Positions 11,484 to 23,519 are shown, numbered from the stretch's first letter. The stretch: DNA of 64,000 bases from Avena insularis (GCA_023614405.1 CM042697.1:465416744-465480743), one strand, 5' to 3'. The notes: generated from the sequence alone by a model not told the origin. Translations and numbers: made by a program.

Positions 11484-11546
11484 GTCCGCAGGACACCAGG
11501 CAAAGATTTCCCAGTGCTCACGGAGGAATTCGACGAGCGCGCTTTC

Positions 11547-12255
11547 CTATGCGGGGTTGAGGTTGTTGGCGATCAGTCCCGTCTTGGAGGCATCCGTCGG
11601 GTGGACCTGCACCTTCTTTGTGTTGACGGTGGAGTCGAAGGACATGTCAGGTGTGTTTTGTCGTGCGACTGGGGGTGCCCCATTGTCCGTCACCTCGCGG
11701 AGCCTTACGAGCTCATCCTGCATGCCGAATGACTGGGAGATTCTGTTGAAGTCCCTGTCACACTGGTCCGATCGGGTGAAGCTCCCGTGGACCGTGATGA
11801 CGCCCCTAGGTCCTGGCATCTTGAGTAGCGGGTATGCGTAATGTGGGACAGCCAAGAACCATGCGAATGCTACACGCCCGAGGATGGCGTGGTATTGTGA
11901 TGGCCAGTCCACCACTTCGAATTCGAGCCGCTCGCATCGGAAGTTGTCCGCTTGTCAAGATGACGCCGAGCCATATTTTGCCCAGGGGAATATGCCCTTT
12001 CACGACGATGCAAAGGAACGCTGTCGGACTTCGAGCTGCATAGGGATCCGCATTGCTGCTAGAGTGCTTGCGAACATCAGGTTGATGCCGCTGCCGCCGT
12101 CCATGAAGACACGGCTCATCTCGAAACCTCCGATCTGCGCCTCCAGCACCAAGGCAGCATGACCTGGCGAGGATCCGCAAGGGTGATCCAACGATCAACG
12201 TGATGCGGGACTCCGATCCGCCGAGGTACTCGTGGATGGCGGGTGGAGTTTTCAC
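11547..12255 (-). pseudogene. Gypsy protease and protease-RT linker
   Basis: The aspartic protease active site is read at about 12112-12070 as VFMDGGSGINLMF. The linker at 11915-11547 (YHAILGRVAF, PHYAYPLLKMPGP) is the usual segment before RT. Frame shifts separate the pieces. Together with RT, RNase H and integrase it forms one decayed pol polyprotein. Confidence 0.75.
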
Positions 12256-12482
12256 GGCCAGTTGATCTCGACGGTGATTTTCTTCTGCACCCTATTCGTG
12301 GGGCGTCCCTTCTGGATCATCAGTGCTCCTTTCGGCGGGGGATACCCGTGCCCAGCGTTGTTCTGTGCTGGTGCGACTGGTTGGTTCGGGCCTCCTGTAG
12401 GTGGCGGTGGAGGAGCTCCGTGCGCTATTTCACCTGGTGCGGGTGCATTTCCGAACCCAGGGGGTGGAGCTTGCTGCCTCAT

Positions 12483-14060
12483 CTAAGCAATGCTTTCGCT
12501 GAGCTTCTGGAACTCGCGGCAGTCCTTGAGCATGTGGCTTGCCTTCTTCTTACCATCCTGTTTGTCAATGTAGAAGTGGATGGTGCATGGACCCGAAAGT
12601 TTTTCGTATGCTGAGGGTTTGTTGTCGCGATCGCGGTGTTGCCACGACTGTGCTGGGCATCCTTCGTCGCGTATGTTGCCTCCGCGGTATCCTCCGCTGT
12701 TGCGGTTGACGTCGTTGCGGCGATCGGCGTAGCCGGACGCGACCATGTCGGGTTCGTCGCGGTCGTCGTAGACGCGCGGTCTCCTCTTGTTACGGCATTC
12801 TCGTCGTCGGCCGTAGTCGTCCTCTTCCTCCGAGTGCGCCCGGTGGATGGAATCTTCGCCATCAGTCCACCTGTTGGCGATGTCCATGGGGTGGTCAAGT
12901 GTCTTGGGCTTGACGCGCCCGAGTTCCTCCTTGAAGTCCTGGTGCTTGACGCCGTCCTTGAAGGCGTCGATGGCCCTCTCTTCGGAGATGTGCGCTGTGG
13001 AGTTCTTGGTGTTGGAACAGCATAGTATGTACGAGCGAATGGATTCGCCCGTTCGTTGAGTGCAGGCTCGCAACTCCTCGATCGAGGCGGGCCTCTTACT
13101 GGTGCCTTTGAAGTTTCGGATGAAACTGTAAGCCAGCTCCTCCCAGCTTCGGATGGATCCCGAGGATAGGCTGCTAAGCCGCTCGCTGTCCGAAGTACCG
13201 GCATGAAGGCATTGCATGGCGGTTTCCTTGTTTCCACCGTGCAGCTTGGCGGATGACAGGTGGTCGCTGAGCCATGACTTGGGGTCTTGTGTGCCGTCGA
13301 ACTTCGAAGTATCCGAAGGAAGCTTGAAATTTCTCGGCATCCGTGTCCGTCGGACAGATCGGCTGAAGCACCGGGCTCCGCAGAGTTCTCCTTCATCTTC
13401 GTCCATCTCGGATTCAGACGAGCATGCGCGCTTGGCTCGCACTTTGTCGATTTTGCGCTGTGTTAGCGCGTCTCTGGCGTCGTAATCGTGGCTGCGATGA
13501 CGCGAGCTCTTGTGCCTTCGAGGAAGGTCATGGTCTTCTTCTTCAGATGAAGGAGTGGGGCTGCGGTTGAACCTGACTGTAGCTTTCTTTTTCCGCTCCG
13601 TAGGAGCTTCTTGATGGAGCGCAGCTCCGACAAGTCCGAGTCCGGTGAGTGCGGACTTGTGAATGGCTCTCTTCGGGTCCCCCTCCGGAGGTGGGTGGGC
13701 CGTGAGGTATGCAGTGGCTGCTATGATTGCAGCTTGCGGTGTCTTCGAGATGATGTTGTCGTCGGCATCCATCTCCATGAAGGATGCGTTGAGGGTTCGG
13801 GTCACCTCACGGCGCTCCTTGGGGTCCATGTGCTCCGTTCGAGAGTGGTGCTTGTTGCCGTGGTTGCCGTTCGAGATGGAGCCGATGCCCATGGCGGAGA
13901 GCGCAGCTCGTCGCGCGTTGGACTCCGAGGCTGCTTGCTTGCGTTTGTCGAGAACCTCTTGCATCTTGACCTGCTTCTTGTGCTCCTCGATCAGGAGCAG
14001 ATGGGAGGCCATCAGCAGGTCCCGTGAGGAATCTGCAGGCAGGACTATGCTGCCCGCCAC
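12483..14060 (-). CDS. gag: Gypsy gag
   Basis: This open frame of 525 codons encodes the structural capsid protein of the retrotransposon. A basic, acidic-patched N-terminal third (SSEEEDHDLPRRHKSSRHR) precedes the Retrotrans_gag domain at about residues 260-370 (FDGTQDPKSWLSDHLSSAKL, SWEELAYSFIRNFKGT, ESIRSYILCCSN). An arginine-rich tail follows, ending HMLKDCREFQKLSESIA. A classic CCHC knuckle is not clear; only the C-x-E-F-like end remains. The start is the ATG at 14060. It lies about 600 bp inside the 5' LTR and primer site, as expected. It is the longest intact TE frame in the window. Confidence 0.85.
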   Translation of the reverse strand: MAGSIVLPADSSRDLLMASHLLLIEEHKKQVKMQEVLDKRKQAASESNARRAALSAMGIGSISNGNHGNKHHSRTEHMDPKERREVTRTLNASFMEMDADDNIISKTPQAAIIAATAYLTAHPPPEGDPKRAIHKSALTGLGLVGAALHQEAPTERKKKATVRFNRSPTPSSEEEDHDLPRRHKSSRHRSHDYDARDALTQRKIDKVRAKRACSSESEMDEDEGELCGARCFSRSVRRTRMPRNFKLPSDTSKFDGTQDPKSWLSDHLSSAKLHGGNKETAMQCLHAGTSDSERLSSLSSGSIRSWEELAYSFIRNFKGTSKRPASIEELRACTQRTGESIRSYILCCSNTKNSTAHISEERAIDAFKDGVKHQDFKEELGRVKPKTLDHPMDIANRWTDGEDSIHRAHSEEEDDYGRRRECRNKRRPRVYDDRDEPDMVASGYADRRNDVNRNSGGYRGGNIRDEGCPAQSWQHRDRDNKPSAYEKLSGPCTIHFYIDKQDGKKKASHMLKDCREFQKLSESIA

Positions 14061-14677
14061 GGAGGCGCGTGCCTGGGCCCATCCTTCTTTGCTAAGGTGG
14101 ATGACATGGCTGTTGCTGTCCCCTTCGGGTGGGGGGGGGGGACTGGCTTCTTCTGTTCCCGCCGTTTCGATCTTGCGGGTTAGGTGTCGGGTTGGGCGGC
14201 GGCTTGGGTGTTTGCTGCTCCACGTCGCCCTAGATGACTACGGCGCATTGGTAGCGCTCGTAGATTGGTCTGCTACTGCCGCAGCTTTCGGATCCGGAAC
14301 CGTAGGTCCCTTCATCCGATGGCGGATCGCACAGATCGGAGTTGCAACAGCTGCTGTCGTAGAACTCATCTGTTGATGATGATGTGCGTAGCATAGGGTG
14401 TGGGGCCCATGAAGCGGGCCTGATCGAGGGTAAGGGCACCCGCTCTAGGAGGCGGAGGGTGCCGGTTTACCCCACCTGGAAGCAGAAGCTCCCGAACAGG
14501 ATCTCGAGTCCGTCGCCTATGGACTCGAAGTCCTTCATGGTGGACGGTGAGTGGGCAGTGAAGTCGAAAGCGCTGAAGAGGAGGTGACTCTCCTTCGCCG
14601 CCGAGTTGTAGATCGCTCGGGTTGGGACCGTCACGATCGCACAATCAGCGTCCCCAGTTCCCTCAAACGGCGCCAAT
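14061..14677 (-). other. Gypsy 5' leader with primer-binding site
   Basis: This is the untranslated leader between the 5' LTR and gag. The primer-binding site abuts the LTR after 2 nt: on the minus strand TTGGCGCCGTTTGAGGG (14660-14676), beginning with the TGG that pairs with a tRNA CCA end. I cannot name the tRNA with certainty. A run of nine or more G's lies near 14130-14142. Confidence 0.75.
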
Positions 14678-15143
14678 TGACGAGGTTTGATCTCGTCAAT
14701 GCCCATTGTTATGGACTTGGATTTTGGAGAAGATGGGGATGCTGGAGATCGTGGAACGGTTAGCAAACAAGCAATACGGGACACGAGGTTTACCCGGGTT
14801 CAGGCCCCCGGAGGGAAAACCCTACTCCTGCTTGTCTCGCTTCTTGATTACTGGCGAACCGGTGATTACAGGCTTGATGCGATCTGGCGTGGAGGTGTGT
14901 ATGCGAAGCACGAGTCGAGAGATCTAGGTCGTACCCTCCTGGCCTTTATATAGACTTAGGCAGGTCCCGGGCACAGATCTAGTCGGTTACAGGTTCTAGG
15001 GTTTACCCCTTTGAATTTCCTATCTACTCTAGTCTTGCTCTCCAAGGATTTGAAGGCGTCATGGGCCTTGGCCACCCGAAAATCTTCATGGGCCGGCGCA
15101 TATTTGCCGTGGGCCTTCCTTGGGCTGGAACAGGTATGCTGAG
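14678..15143 (-). repeat. 5' LTR of Gypsy element, first part
   Basis: It starts TGACGAGGTTTG, matching 2338 onward. It is interrupted after GCTGAG by the Copia element, and the remaining part is 23525-23554 (ending ACCATGTCA). CTGAG is duplicated on both sides of the insertion. Confidence 0.9.
14944..14954 (-). promoter_or_regulatory. Gypsy LTR TATA box
   Basis: The plus-strand ctttatataga reads TCTATATAAAG on the sense strand, inside the 5' LTR. The same box is at 2608-2618 in the 3' LTR. It would direct transcription toward gag. Confidence 0.6.
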
Positions 15144-16804
15144 TGTAGGGTTCGCAGCATAGAAAACAAAAAAATTCCTACGATGGGAACAACTATGTAC
15201 CAAGATCTATCTACTAGATACAAACAACGGGCGGATGTATATCCGTAGAGAACATACCCTTGAAGACCGACAAAGCTTAACGAGTTCAACTCGTGGTTGA
15301 TGTAGACGATCTCTTGCCGATCTCAAGATCGAGAGGAATTCCTAGCGCCGCAAAGCAGCAGCGCATCCGTGCTCGCACACATGTACAAGACACCGAGCAA
15401 CCTCCGCCTCCTCGCTCCAGCGATGCAGCGGAAGCACAACCCTTTCTTGCCGAATATCGACTGGGAACATGTATCTCGCTAGTCCGAGACCATGGGGAAT
15501 AAATTCTAGAGGGGGAGAGAGATCCTTCACGAGGAGGTGTGAGTGAGAAGTGAGAGGAGGGGCTCCTTATATAGGGGAGGGGGGCAGCCCAAGGGGGCAT
15601 GGACGCCGGGCATGGAGGGTGCCCCCGCCTCTCCCTCATTCATGTGGGTGGACACTCCACTCACAAAATGGCCCTTCAATTTTCTCCACTCAAAAATCCA
15701 CTCAAATTCCCATTAAATTTCCACCAAATCTAATGCAAACTCTCATTAAATAAAAATCTTTTATTTTATTCAGAATTTTGTCAATTACTTTAATGACAAA
15801 CATTCACAAATAACCCCTTGCTAGAATTCTATTTCACATGCATAACCTCTTTATGCAATTTCACCCGAAAACCTGTTTCGGTATCTAGTGAAATAAATTC
15901 CTGCGCTTGTTTATTCTTTCGGCATGAAACGTTTGCTCCAACTGGATGCCAGTGTCCCTTAAGTGTGTCACCCTACGGTTCGCGAATAATGCGGACATCA
16001 TCGAGACCCCTCTCGGATCAATAATCAGAAGCGGGATCTGGAGACCCATACTGACTCCCACACATTCAACGATGACTTTTCCTGTGATCGTCGGAACCTT
16101 TTACGCTTGTATCTTAATCCCTTTGTTTCACGATATATTACATGTCCGAGATTCGATCCTCGGTATCTCCATACCTATTTTGATCTCGTTACTGACATGC
16201 ACTCTTTTCTTGTTCCCGTGATATAACATTCTAGTGATCAAATCACTTGCTTGCAAGCTAACCAATGTGATATCACCGAGAGGGCACAAAGTATATCTAT
16301 CCGTCATCGGGATGAACAAATTCCACTCTCGATCCATGGGCCTCAACATAACACTTTGTTAGTTCTGAATCCATCTTTATAATCACCCAGTTACGGTGTG
16401 ACGTTTGATGATATCAAGAAACTCTTCCGGTGTTAGTGATTGACATGATCTCATGGTCTAAGGATTAAGATCACTTCGTAAGTTGTTATAGCAATATAAA
16501 CTCAATGACTTTGATCGTAATGCTATACTTCGGATAAATGTTCATCACACCATTACACTAATGTTGTGATCTCATTATTAACAACATCCAATGTCTATGA
16601 TCAGGAAACTGTGATCATCTTGTTAATCAACGAACTAGTTTATGAGAGAGGCATAACTAGGAAATTTCTGTTTGTTTATTAAACACACATGTATTAACGT
16701 TTCCGTATTAATACAATTATGGCATGCAAAATAAACATCTATCATATACTTGGAATACACATAATAAACACTTTATTATTGACTCTCAGGGCATATTCCC
16801 TTCA
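15144..16804 (-). repeat. 3' LTR of Copia 1
   Basis: The plus strand begins TGTAGGGTTCGCAGC and ends ATTCCCTTCA. The next bases (16805-16816, gtctcccacttg) read CAAGTGGGAGAC on the sense strand, which is the polypurine tract. Confidence 0.92.
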
Positions 16805-16836
16805 GTCTCCCACTTGCACTAGAGACAATAATCTAG

Positions 16837-17366
16837 TTACATAGTGATAAATCTAACACCCATGGAGTTCTGGTGTAGATCATGTTTTGCTCTAGGGAGA
16901 GTTTTAGTCAACGGATCTGCTACATTGAGATCTGTATGTACTTTACAAATCTTTATATCTCCATCCTTGACATGCTCGCGGATGGAGTGAAACCGGCGCT
17001 TAATATGCTTGGAATGCTTGTGAGACCTTGGCTCTTTGGCATTGGCAATGGCACCATTGTTGTCACAATAGATCACCATTGGGTCCAACGCGTTTGCAAC
17101 CACACCTAGTTCGGATATGAAATCCTTCATCCAAACCGCTTCGAGCCGCTCAAGCAAAGAACATATTCGGCCTCCGTTGTTGATCCCGCCACCACAGGTT
17201 GTTTGGAGCTCCTCCAACTAACCGCTCCGCCATTCATGAGAAATACGTATCCGGATTTAGACTTAGAGCCATACGGATTGGTGTCAAAGCTAGCGTCGAC
17301 ATAACACTTAGCGACGAGCTCTTCTTCACCTTCGTATACAAGAAACATATCCTTAGTTCTTCGCAA
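16837..17366 (-). pseudogene. Copia 1 RNase H
   Basis: This is the Ty1/Copia RNase H end of pol: KCYVDASFDTNPYGSKSKSG, VFLMNGGAVSWRSSKQ, STTEAEYV, then VIYCDNNGAIANAKEP and the terminal TDLNVADPLTKTLP. A frameshift at about 17127-17217 splits it into two frames. It ends 33 bp from the polypurine tract. Confidence 0.85.
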
Positions 17367-17393
17367 GTACTTAAGGATATTCTTGACCGCTAT

Positions 17394-18116
17394 CTAGTGT
17401 TCCGAACCTGGATCCGATTGGTACTTACTAGTCAAACTAATAGCATGTGCCACATCCGGTCTTGTACATAGCATGGCGTACATTATAGAGCCTATGGCTG
17501 AAGCATAGGGGACTTTGTCCATTTTCTCTCTTTCTTCCGCCGTAGCCGGACTTTGAGTCTTACTCAATGTCGTGCCTTGTGTCATAGGTAAGAACCCCTT
17601 CCTACTATCTTCCATTTTAAACTTCTTTAAAATCTTACCAAGGTATGTACTTTGCGATAGCCCTATTAGGCGCCTAGATCTATCTCTATAGATCTTTATG
17701 CCTAATATGTATGACGCTTCACCTAGGTACTTCATTAAAAATTTGCTGTTTAGATAACTTTTAACACTGTTTAAAAGATCTATATCATTTCCGATCAATA
17801 GTATGTGATCCACATATAATATCAGAAATGCCACATTGCTCCCACTCACTTTCTTGTAAATACAAGCTTCTCCATAAGTTTGGACAAATCCAAACTCTTT
17901 GATCACCTCATCAAAGCAGAGATTCCAACTTCGTGATGCTTGCTTCAATCCATAGATGGATCGCTGAAGCTTGCACACCTTGTTAGCATCCTTAGGATCG
18001 ACAAAACCCTTTGGTTGTATCATATACAACTCTTCTTCAATATTACCATTGAGAAACGCGGTTTTGACATCCATCTGCCATATCTCATAATCGAAATATG
18101 CAGCAATTGCTAACAT
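17394..18116 (-). pseudogene. Copia 1 reverse transcriptase (YVDH mutant)
   Basis: RVT_2 domain: IWQMDVKTAFLNGNIEEELYM (motif A with Asp), KVCKLQRSIYGLKQASRSWN, and the active site. The active site reads YVDHILLIGND instead of YVDD (His codon at 17805-17807). The 241-codon stretch is otherwise open to about 17394. The N-terminal part of RT is in another frame at 18181-18576, after an in-frame stop. Loss of the second Asp should abolish polymerase activity. Confidence 0.88.
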
Positions 18117-18180
18117 AATCCTAACTGACTAGCATCGCTACGGGAGAGAATGTCTCATCGTAGTCAACTCCTTGAATTTG

Positions 18181-18576
18181 TCAAAACTCCTTTGCGACAA
18201 GTCGATCTTTATAGATGGTCACATTACCATCAGCATCAGTTTTTCTTTTGAAAATCCATTTTTTCTCCACGGCCTTTCGGTCGTGAGGTAATTCCACCAA
18301 GTTCCAAACTTGATTTTCATACATGGATTCCATCTCGGATTTCATGGATTCTAACCATTTGTTGGAATCCGGGCTCATCATCGCTTCTTCATACGTCGCA
18401 GGGTCATCATTTTCATCAACCATGAAATTCATGACAGGATTTCCGGACAGCTCGGGAGCTGCACGCGTCCTGCTAGACCTGCGAGGTTCGGTAGTATTCT
18501 CTTTTGGAGTTTCATGATCATTATCATTAGTTCCCTCTTCAATAGGTGAAGCCAACTCCGGAACAACTTCCGCCAA
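18181..18576 (-). pseudogene. Copia 1 integrase C-term / RT N-term segment
   Basis: It contains the acidic linker (EGTNDNDHETPKENTTEPRRS) and the start of RVT_2: TYEEAMMSPDSNKWLESMKSE, NQVWNLVELPHDRKAVEKKW, KTDADGNVTIYKDRLVAKEF. It ends at a stop just before the RT block 18116-17394. Confidence 0.8.
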
Positions 18577-18667
18577 GCGCTACTCGCCATACTTTGAAGA
18601 GAAGGTTCAATAACCTCTTCGAGTTCTACCTTCCGACTACTCACACCTTTCGCGAGAAACTCTTTCT

Positions 18668-19397
18668 CTAGAAAGGATCCATTCTTGGCAACAAAAACCT
18701 TGCCCTCGGATCTGTGATAGAAGGAATACCCAATAGTTTCCTTAGGGTATATCCTATGAAGACACATTTTTCTGCTTTGGGTTCGAGTTTATCCGGTTGA
18801 AGTTTCTTCACATAAACATCGCATCCCCAAACTTTAAGAAATGACAGCTTAGGTTTGTTTCCAAACCACAATTCATACGGTGTCTTTTCAACGGATTTAG
18901 ATGGTGCCCGATTTAAAGTGAATGCAGCAGTTTCTAGTGCATAACCCCAAAATGACAACGGCAAGTCCGTCAGAGACATCATAGATCGAACCATATCTAA
19001 TAAAGTACAATTACGACATTCCGACACACCATTTCTCTGTGGTGTTCCGGCAGGTGTGAGTTGTGAAACAATTCCACACTCTTTCATGTGAGTGCTAAAC
19101 TCGTAACTTAGATACTCACCTCCGGGTTGACCGTAGAAATTTGATCTTTCTATTACGATGATTTTCCACTTCATTCTGAAATTCCTTGAACTTTTCAAAG
19201 GTTTCAGACTTGTGTTTCATCAAGTAGATATAACCGTATCTACTCAAATCATCTGTGAAAGTAACAAAATAACGATATCTACCTCGCGCCGACACACTCA
19301 TTGGACCACATACATCGGAATGTATGATTTCCAATAAATCTGTCGCCCGTTCCATTGAACCGGAAAAAGGCATTCTAGTCATCTTGCCATAAGGCAT
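18668..19397 (-). pseudogene. Copia 1 integrase
   Basis: The core starts RATDLLEIIHSDVCGPMSV (first Asp), then YFVTFTDDLSRYGYIYLM, and breaks at IKFLRS just where the second Asp (RSDRGGEY) should be. A frameshift near 19116-19150 removes it. The next frame resumes at GGEYLSYEF and runs through TPQRNGVSE, SLTDLPLSFWGYALETAAF and KTPYELWFGNKP. It is not functional. Confidence 0.85.
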
Positions 19398-20031
19398 GGC
19401 TCACATGTATCAAATGATTCAAAATCAAGTGATTCCAAAAGTCCATCCGAATGGAGTTTCTTCATACGTTTAACGCCAATATGACCTAGACGGCAGTGCC
19501 ACATATATGCGGATATATCATCATTAAGTTTAATCCTTTTAGCATCAACATTATGAATATGTGTAACATTATCATCTAGATCTAATAGAAATAAACCATT
19601 CATCATCGGTGCATGACCATAAAAGATTTCATTCATATAAATGGAACAACCATTGTTCTCAGATTTAAATGAATAACCACTTCGCATCAAACACGATCCA
19701 GATACAATGTTCATGCTCAGTGCAGGCACAAGATAACAATTATTCAAGTTCATAACTAATCCCGACGGCAAATGGAGAGGTAGCGTTCCAACGGCGATCA
19801 CATCAACGCTTGATCCATTGCCGACACGCATCTTGACCTCACCCCTTGCTAGCGGTCGCTTGTTCCGCAGCCCCTGATTCGAGTTAAAAATATTAGCAAC
19901 TGAACCGATATCAATACCTGTGTGCTATCATGAGCACTAGTCAAGTACACATTAATAACATGTATATCATATATTCCTTTGTTTGCCTTGCCGGCCTTCT
20001 TGTTTGCCAAATACTTGGGGCAGTTGCGCTT
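19379..20031 (-). pseudogene. Copia 1 protease and GAG-pre-integrase
   Basis: Between 20031 and 19832 the protease reading is broken, and only the tail (GSVANIF, RVGNGSSVDVIAVGT) is legible. 19831-19379 is the pre-integrase zinc-binding region: MWHCRLGHIGVKRMKKLHSDG and SFDTCEPCLMAR. The HHCC residues are partly visible. Confidence 0.75.
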
Positions 20032-20805
20032 CTAGTGGCCAGTTCCCTTACAATAGTAGCACTCGGTATCAGACTTAGGTCCAACTCGGGGTTTCTTTTC
20101 AGGCACGGCAACCGGCTTGCCGCCCTTACTTCCCTTCCGTTTTCCCTTCTTGTCTTTCTCGAAACCAGTGTTCCTATTGATCATCAACACTTGATGTTCC
20201 TTTTTGATCTCCACTTCTGCAGTCTTAAGCATTGACAGAAGCTCGGGGAGAGACTTCTTCATGCCTTGCATATTATAGTTCATCACGAAGCTCTTATAGC
20301 TAGGTGGCAGAGACTGCAGAACACGATGGATGCCTAAGTCAATGGGAATCGTTATTCCCAAGGACACAAGCTTATCGGCATAACCCGACATCTTGAGTAC
20401 ATGCTCACTAACGGAGTTGTGCTCTTCCATCATGCAGCTAAAGAACTTTTTTGAAGCATTGTAGCTCTCTACAGCAGCATGTGTGTTGAAAATCATTTTC
20501 AAATCACCCATTGTATCAAATGCATTGCCGTTTTCGAAATGCTTTCGAAGTTCCGGCTCTAGCCCATACAATATGTCGCAATGAACTAAGTTGTGGTCCT
20601 CCTGACAAGTCTGATAGACATTCTTCTCCTTGTCAGGGGCATCCTCAAAAGGTGGGGCGCCTAGCGGCGCTTCTAGCACATATTGCTTTTGTGCATCAGA
20701 GAAGAGAATCCTCAAATTCATGGCCCATTCGATAAAGTTGCTACCGTTCGTTGCAAGTTTCTCTTTCTCCATGAACACATTGAAATTAAAAGCAGGTGGT
20801 GCCAT
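20032..20805 (-). pseudogene. Copia 1 gag, stop in zinc knuckle
   Basis: 257 open codons from ATG at 20805. Gag begins FNFNVFMEKEKLATNGSNF and contains the UBN2/Retrotran_gag core (CDILYGLEPELRKHFEN, SVSEHVLKMSGYADKLVSLG, LPPSYKSFVMNYNMQGM), then a Lys-rich stretch. The CCHC knuckle reads CYYCKGTGH and is cut by a TAG where Trp is expected (compare CFYCKDKGHWKRNC in Copia 2 at 52171). Translation would stop before protease. Confidence 0.88.
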
Positions 20806-21857
20806 CTAAAACAGAATTTGTAAAGTTTAGACTAAGTTTATGATAGATTGAGTTCAACTAATCCATATTACGAATGAACTCCCACTCAAAAACGACATCC
20901 CTCGTGCCTTTTTGGTGATTACATGAACCAAATCCACTACACCAAGTCCGATCATCACGTGAGTCGGTGTAGCTTCAAAGGCGAGCATCAAATGGGCATC
21001 ATATCTACTATATGACTCATGCTTAACCTTTCGGTTCGTGTTCCGAGGCCATGTCTGTACATGATAGTCTTACCAAGTTAGAACCTTAGTATTCGCGTGT
21101 GTAACGGTTTTACACCTGAAATATCGTCGTGGATCCAAGAACACCCGATCATCACATGATTTCTTGGAGCGATGAAACATAATCGGTGCATACTAAAGGA
21201 AGAACACATTCTTATCTTGATATTTAAATGAGGGATCATCTTATTATGCTAACAAAGCGCTAAACAAGCAATATAAGATGCTATCAAACATCACATGTTT
21301 ATTAGTGGAATGATATGGTTCCCGCATATGATCTATCATGTGCATCGTGGTATGATCACTATCATACCTTTATGTGTAAATCCAAGGTCTATGGAGATTA
21401 CACGCTATGTGGGTTGTAAGAGTATTATCTCATACTTCTACTTACAACATCACCATATCATAACACTAGCCTAGCAACAATCTAAACTAGACGCCTCTAA
21501 TTTATCCATTGCAAGTTTTACGTGGCTTAGGGCTTTCGAGATAGAACCGTTCTTACCTACGAACATGAACCACAACGAGGATAACCAAATTGTTGACAAC
21601 TCGTTGCAAAATAGATATTGACTATAGTAGGAGAGACATACACCCGCTAGCCACTTATGCAAACTAGTTGCATGTCAAGCGTGGAGCAGGTCTCATGTGC
21701 GAGGACATGTAAAGTTTGTCCGGGCCGCTTCATCCCACTATGCCACCAATATCCAAAATTACAACTAAGGAGCAACAACATGATCATCATCGCCCACATA
21801 CTCATATGTGTACTACCCGTGTAAAGCATCTACGCATAGATCCGGCTCTGATACCAT
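20806..21857 (-). other. Copia 1 leader with tRNA-iMet primer site
   Basis: This is untranslated sequence between the 5' LTR and gag, with no ORF of interest. The primer-binding site is the minus-strand TGGTATCAGAGCCGGATC (complement of 21839-21856), one base from the LTR. It is complementary to the 3' end of initiator tRNA-Met, as in BARE1-type elements. Confidence 0.85.
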
Positions 21858-23519
21858 TGTAGAATTCGCAGCATAGAAAACAAAAAAATTCCTACGATGG
21901 GAACAACTATGTACCAAGATCTATCTACTAGATACAAACAACGGGCGGATGTATATCCGTAGAGAACATACCCTTGAAGACCGACAAAGCTTAACGAGTT
22001 CAACTCGTGGTTGATGTAGACGATCTCTTGCCGATCTCAAGATCGAGAGGAAGTCCTAGTGCCGCAAAGCAGCAGCGCATCCTTGCTCGCACACACGTAC
22101 AAGACACCGAGCAACCTCCGCCTCCTCGCTCCAGCGATGCAGCGGAAGCACAACCCTTTCTTGCCGAATAGCCACCGGGAACATGTATCTCGCTAGTCCA
22201 AGACCATGGGGAATAAATTCTAGAGGGGGAGAGAGATCCTTCACGAGGAGGTGTGAGTGAGAAGTGAGAGGAGGGGCTCCTTATATAGGGGAGGAGGGCA
22301 GCCCAAGGGGGCATGGCCGCCGGCCATGGAGGGTGCCCCCACCTCTCCCTCATTCATGTGGGTGGACACTCCACTCACAAAATGGCCCTTCAATTTTCTC
22401 CACTCAAAAATCCACTCAAATTCCCATTAAATTTCCACCAAATTTAATGCAAACTCTCATTAAATAAAACTCTTTTATTTTATTCAGAATTTTATCAATT
22501 ACTTTAATGACAAACATTCACAAATAACCCCTTGCTAGAATTCTATTTCACATGCATAACCTCTTTACGCAATTTCACCCGAAAACCTGTTTCGGTATCT
22601 AGTGAAATAAATTCCTGTGCTTGTTTATTCTTTCGGTATGAAACATTTGCTCCAACTAGATGGCAATGTCCCTTAAGTGTGTCACCCTATGGTTCGCGAA
22701 TAATGCGGACATGATCGAGACCCCCCTCGGATCAATAATCAGAAGCGAGATCTGGAGACCCATACTGACTCCCACACATTCAACGATGACTTTTCCTGTG
22801 ATCGTCGGAACCTTTTACGCTTGTATCTTAATCCCTTTGTTTCACGATATATTACATGTCCGAGATTCTATCATCGGTATCTCCATACCTAGTTTGATCT
22901 CAAGCATCGACATGCACTCTTTTCTCGTTCCCGTGATATAACATTCTAGTGATCAAATCACTTGCTTGCAAGCTAACCAATGTGGTATCACCGACAGGGC
23001 CCAGAGTATATCTATCAGTCATCGGGATGAACAAATTCCACTCTCGATCCATGGGACTCAACATAACACTTTGTTAGTTCTGAATCCATCTTTATAATCA
23101 CCCAGGTACGGTGTGACATTTGATGATATCAAGAAACTCTTCCGGTGTTAGTGATTGACATGATCTCATGGTCTAAGGATTAGGATCACTTCGTAAGTTG
23201 TTATAGCAATATAAACTCAATGACTTTGATCGTAATGCTATACTTCGGATGAATGTTCATCACACCATTACACTAATGTTATGATCTCATTATTAACAAC
23301 ATCCAATGTCTATGATCAGGAAACTGTGATCATCTTGTTAATCAACGAACTAGTTTATGAGAGAGGCATAACTAGGAACTTTCTGTTTGTTTATTAAACA
23401 CACATGTATTAACGTTTCCGTATTAATGCAATTATAGCATGCAAAATAAACATCTATCATATACTTGGAATACACATAATAAACACTTTATTATTGCCTC
23501 TCAGGGCATATTCCCTTCA
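21858..23519 (-). repeat. 5' LTR of Copia 1
   Basis: It starts TGTAGAATTCGCAGC and ends ATTCCCTTCA on the plus strand. A TATA box (ccttatatagg, about 22279-22290; sense CCTATATAAGG) lies in it. The equivalent box in the 3' LTR is 15566-15575. Confidence 0.92.
22279..22290 (-). promoter_or_regulatory. Copia 1 LTR TATA box
   Basis: The sense-strand reading is CCTATATAAGGAG within the 5' LTR, upstream of gag. It is conserved in the partner LTR. Confidence 0.6.

Larger units (their letters stand above)
15144..23519 (-). mobile_element. Copia LTR retrotransposon 1 (BARE1/WIS/Angela-like)
   Basis: It is flanked by CTGAG (15139-15143 and 23520-23524), inside the Gypsy 5' LTR. LTRs are 15144-16804 and 21858-23519 (about 1.66 kb each, nearly identical by eye). 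Sense is minus. The primer site matches initiator tRNA-Met (TGGTATCAGAGC). Gene order gag, protease, integrase, RT, RNase H is Copia order. Total size is 8376 bp. All coding parts have stops or frameshifts. The BARE1/WIS/Angela assignment rests on LTR start, LTR length, primer site and protein motifs. Confidence 0.93.

Noticed and set aside
11233..13059. Several plus-strand frames of 70-200 codons
   Set aside because: They are opposite to Gypsy pol and gag and match no family.
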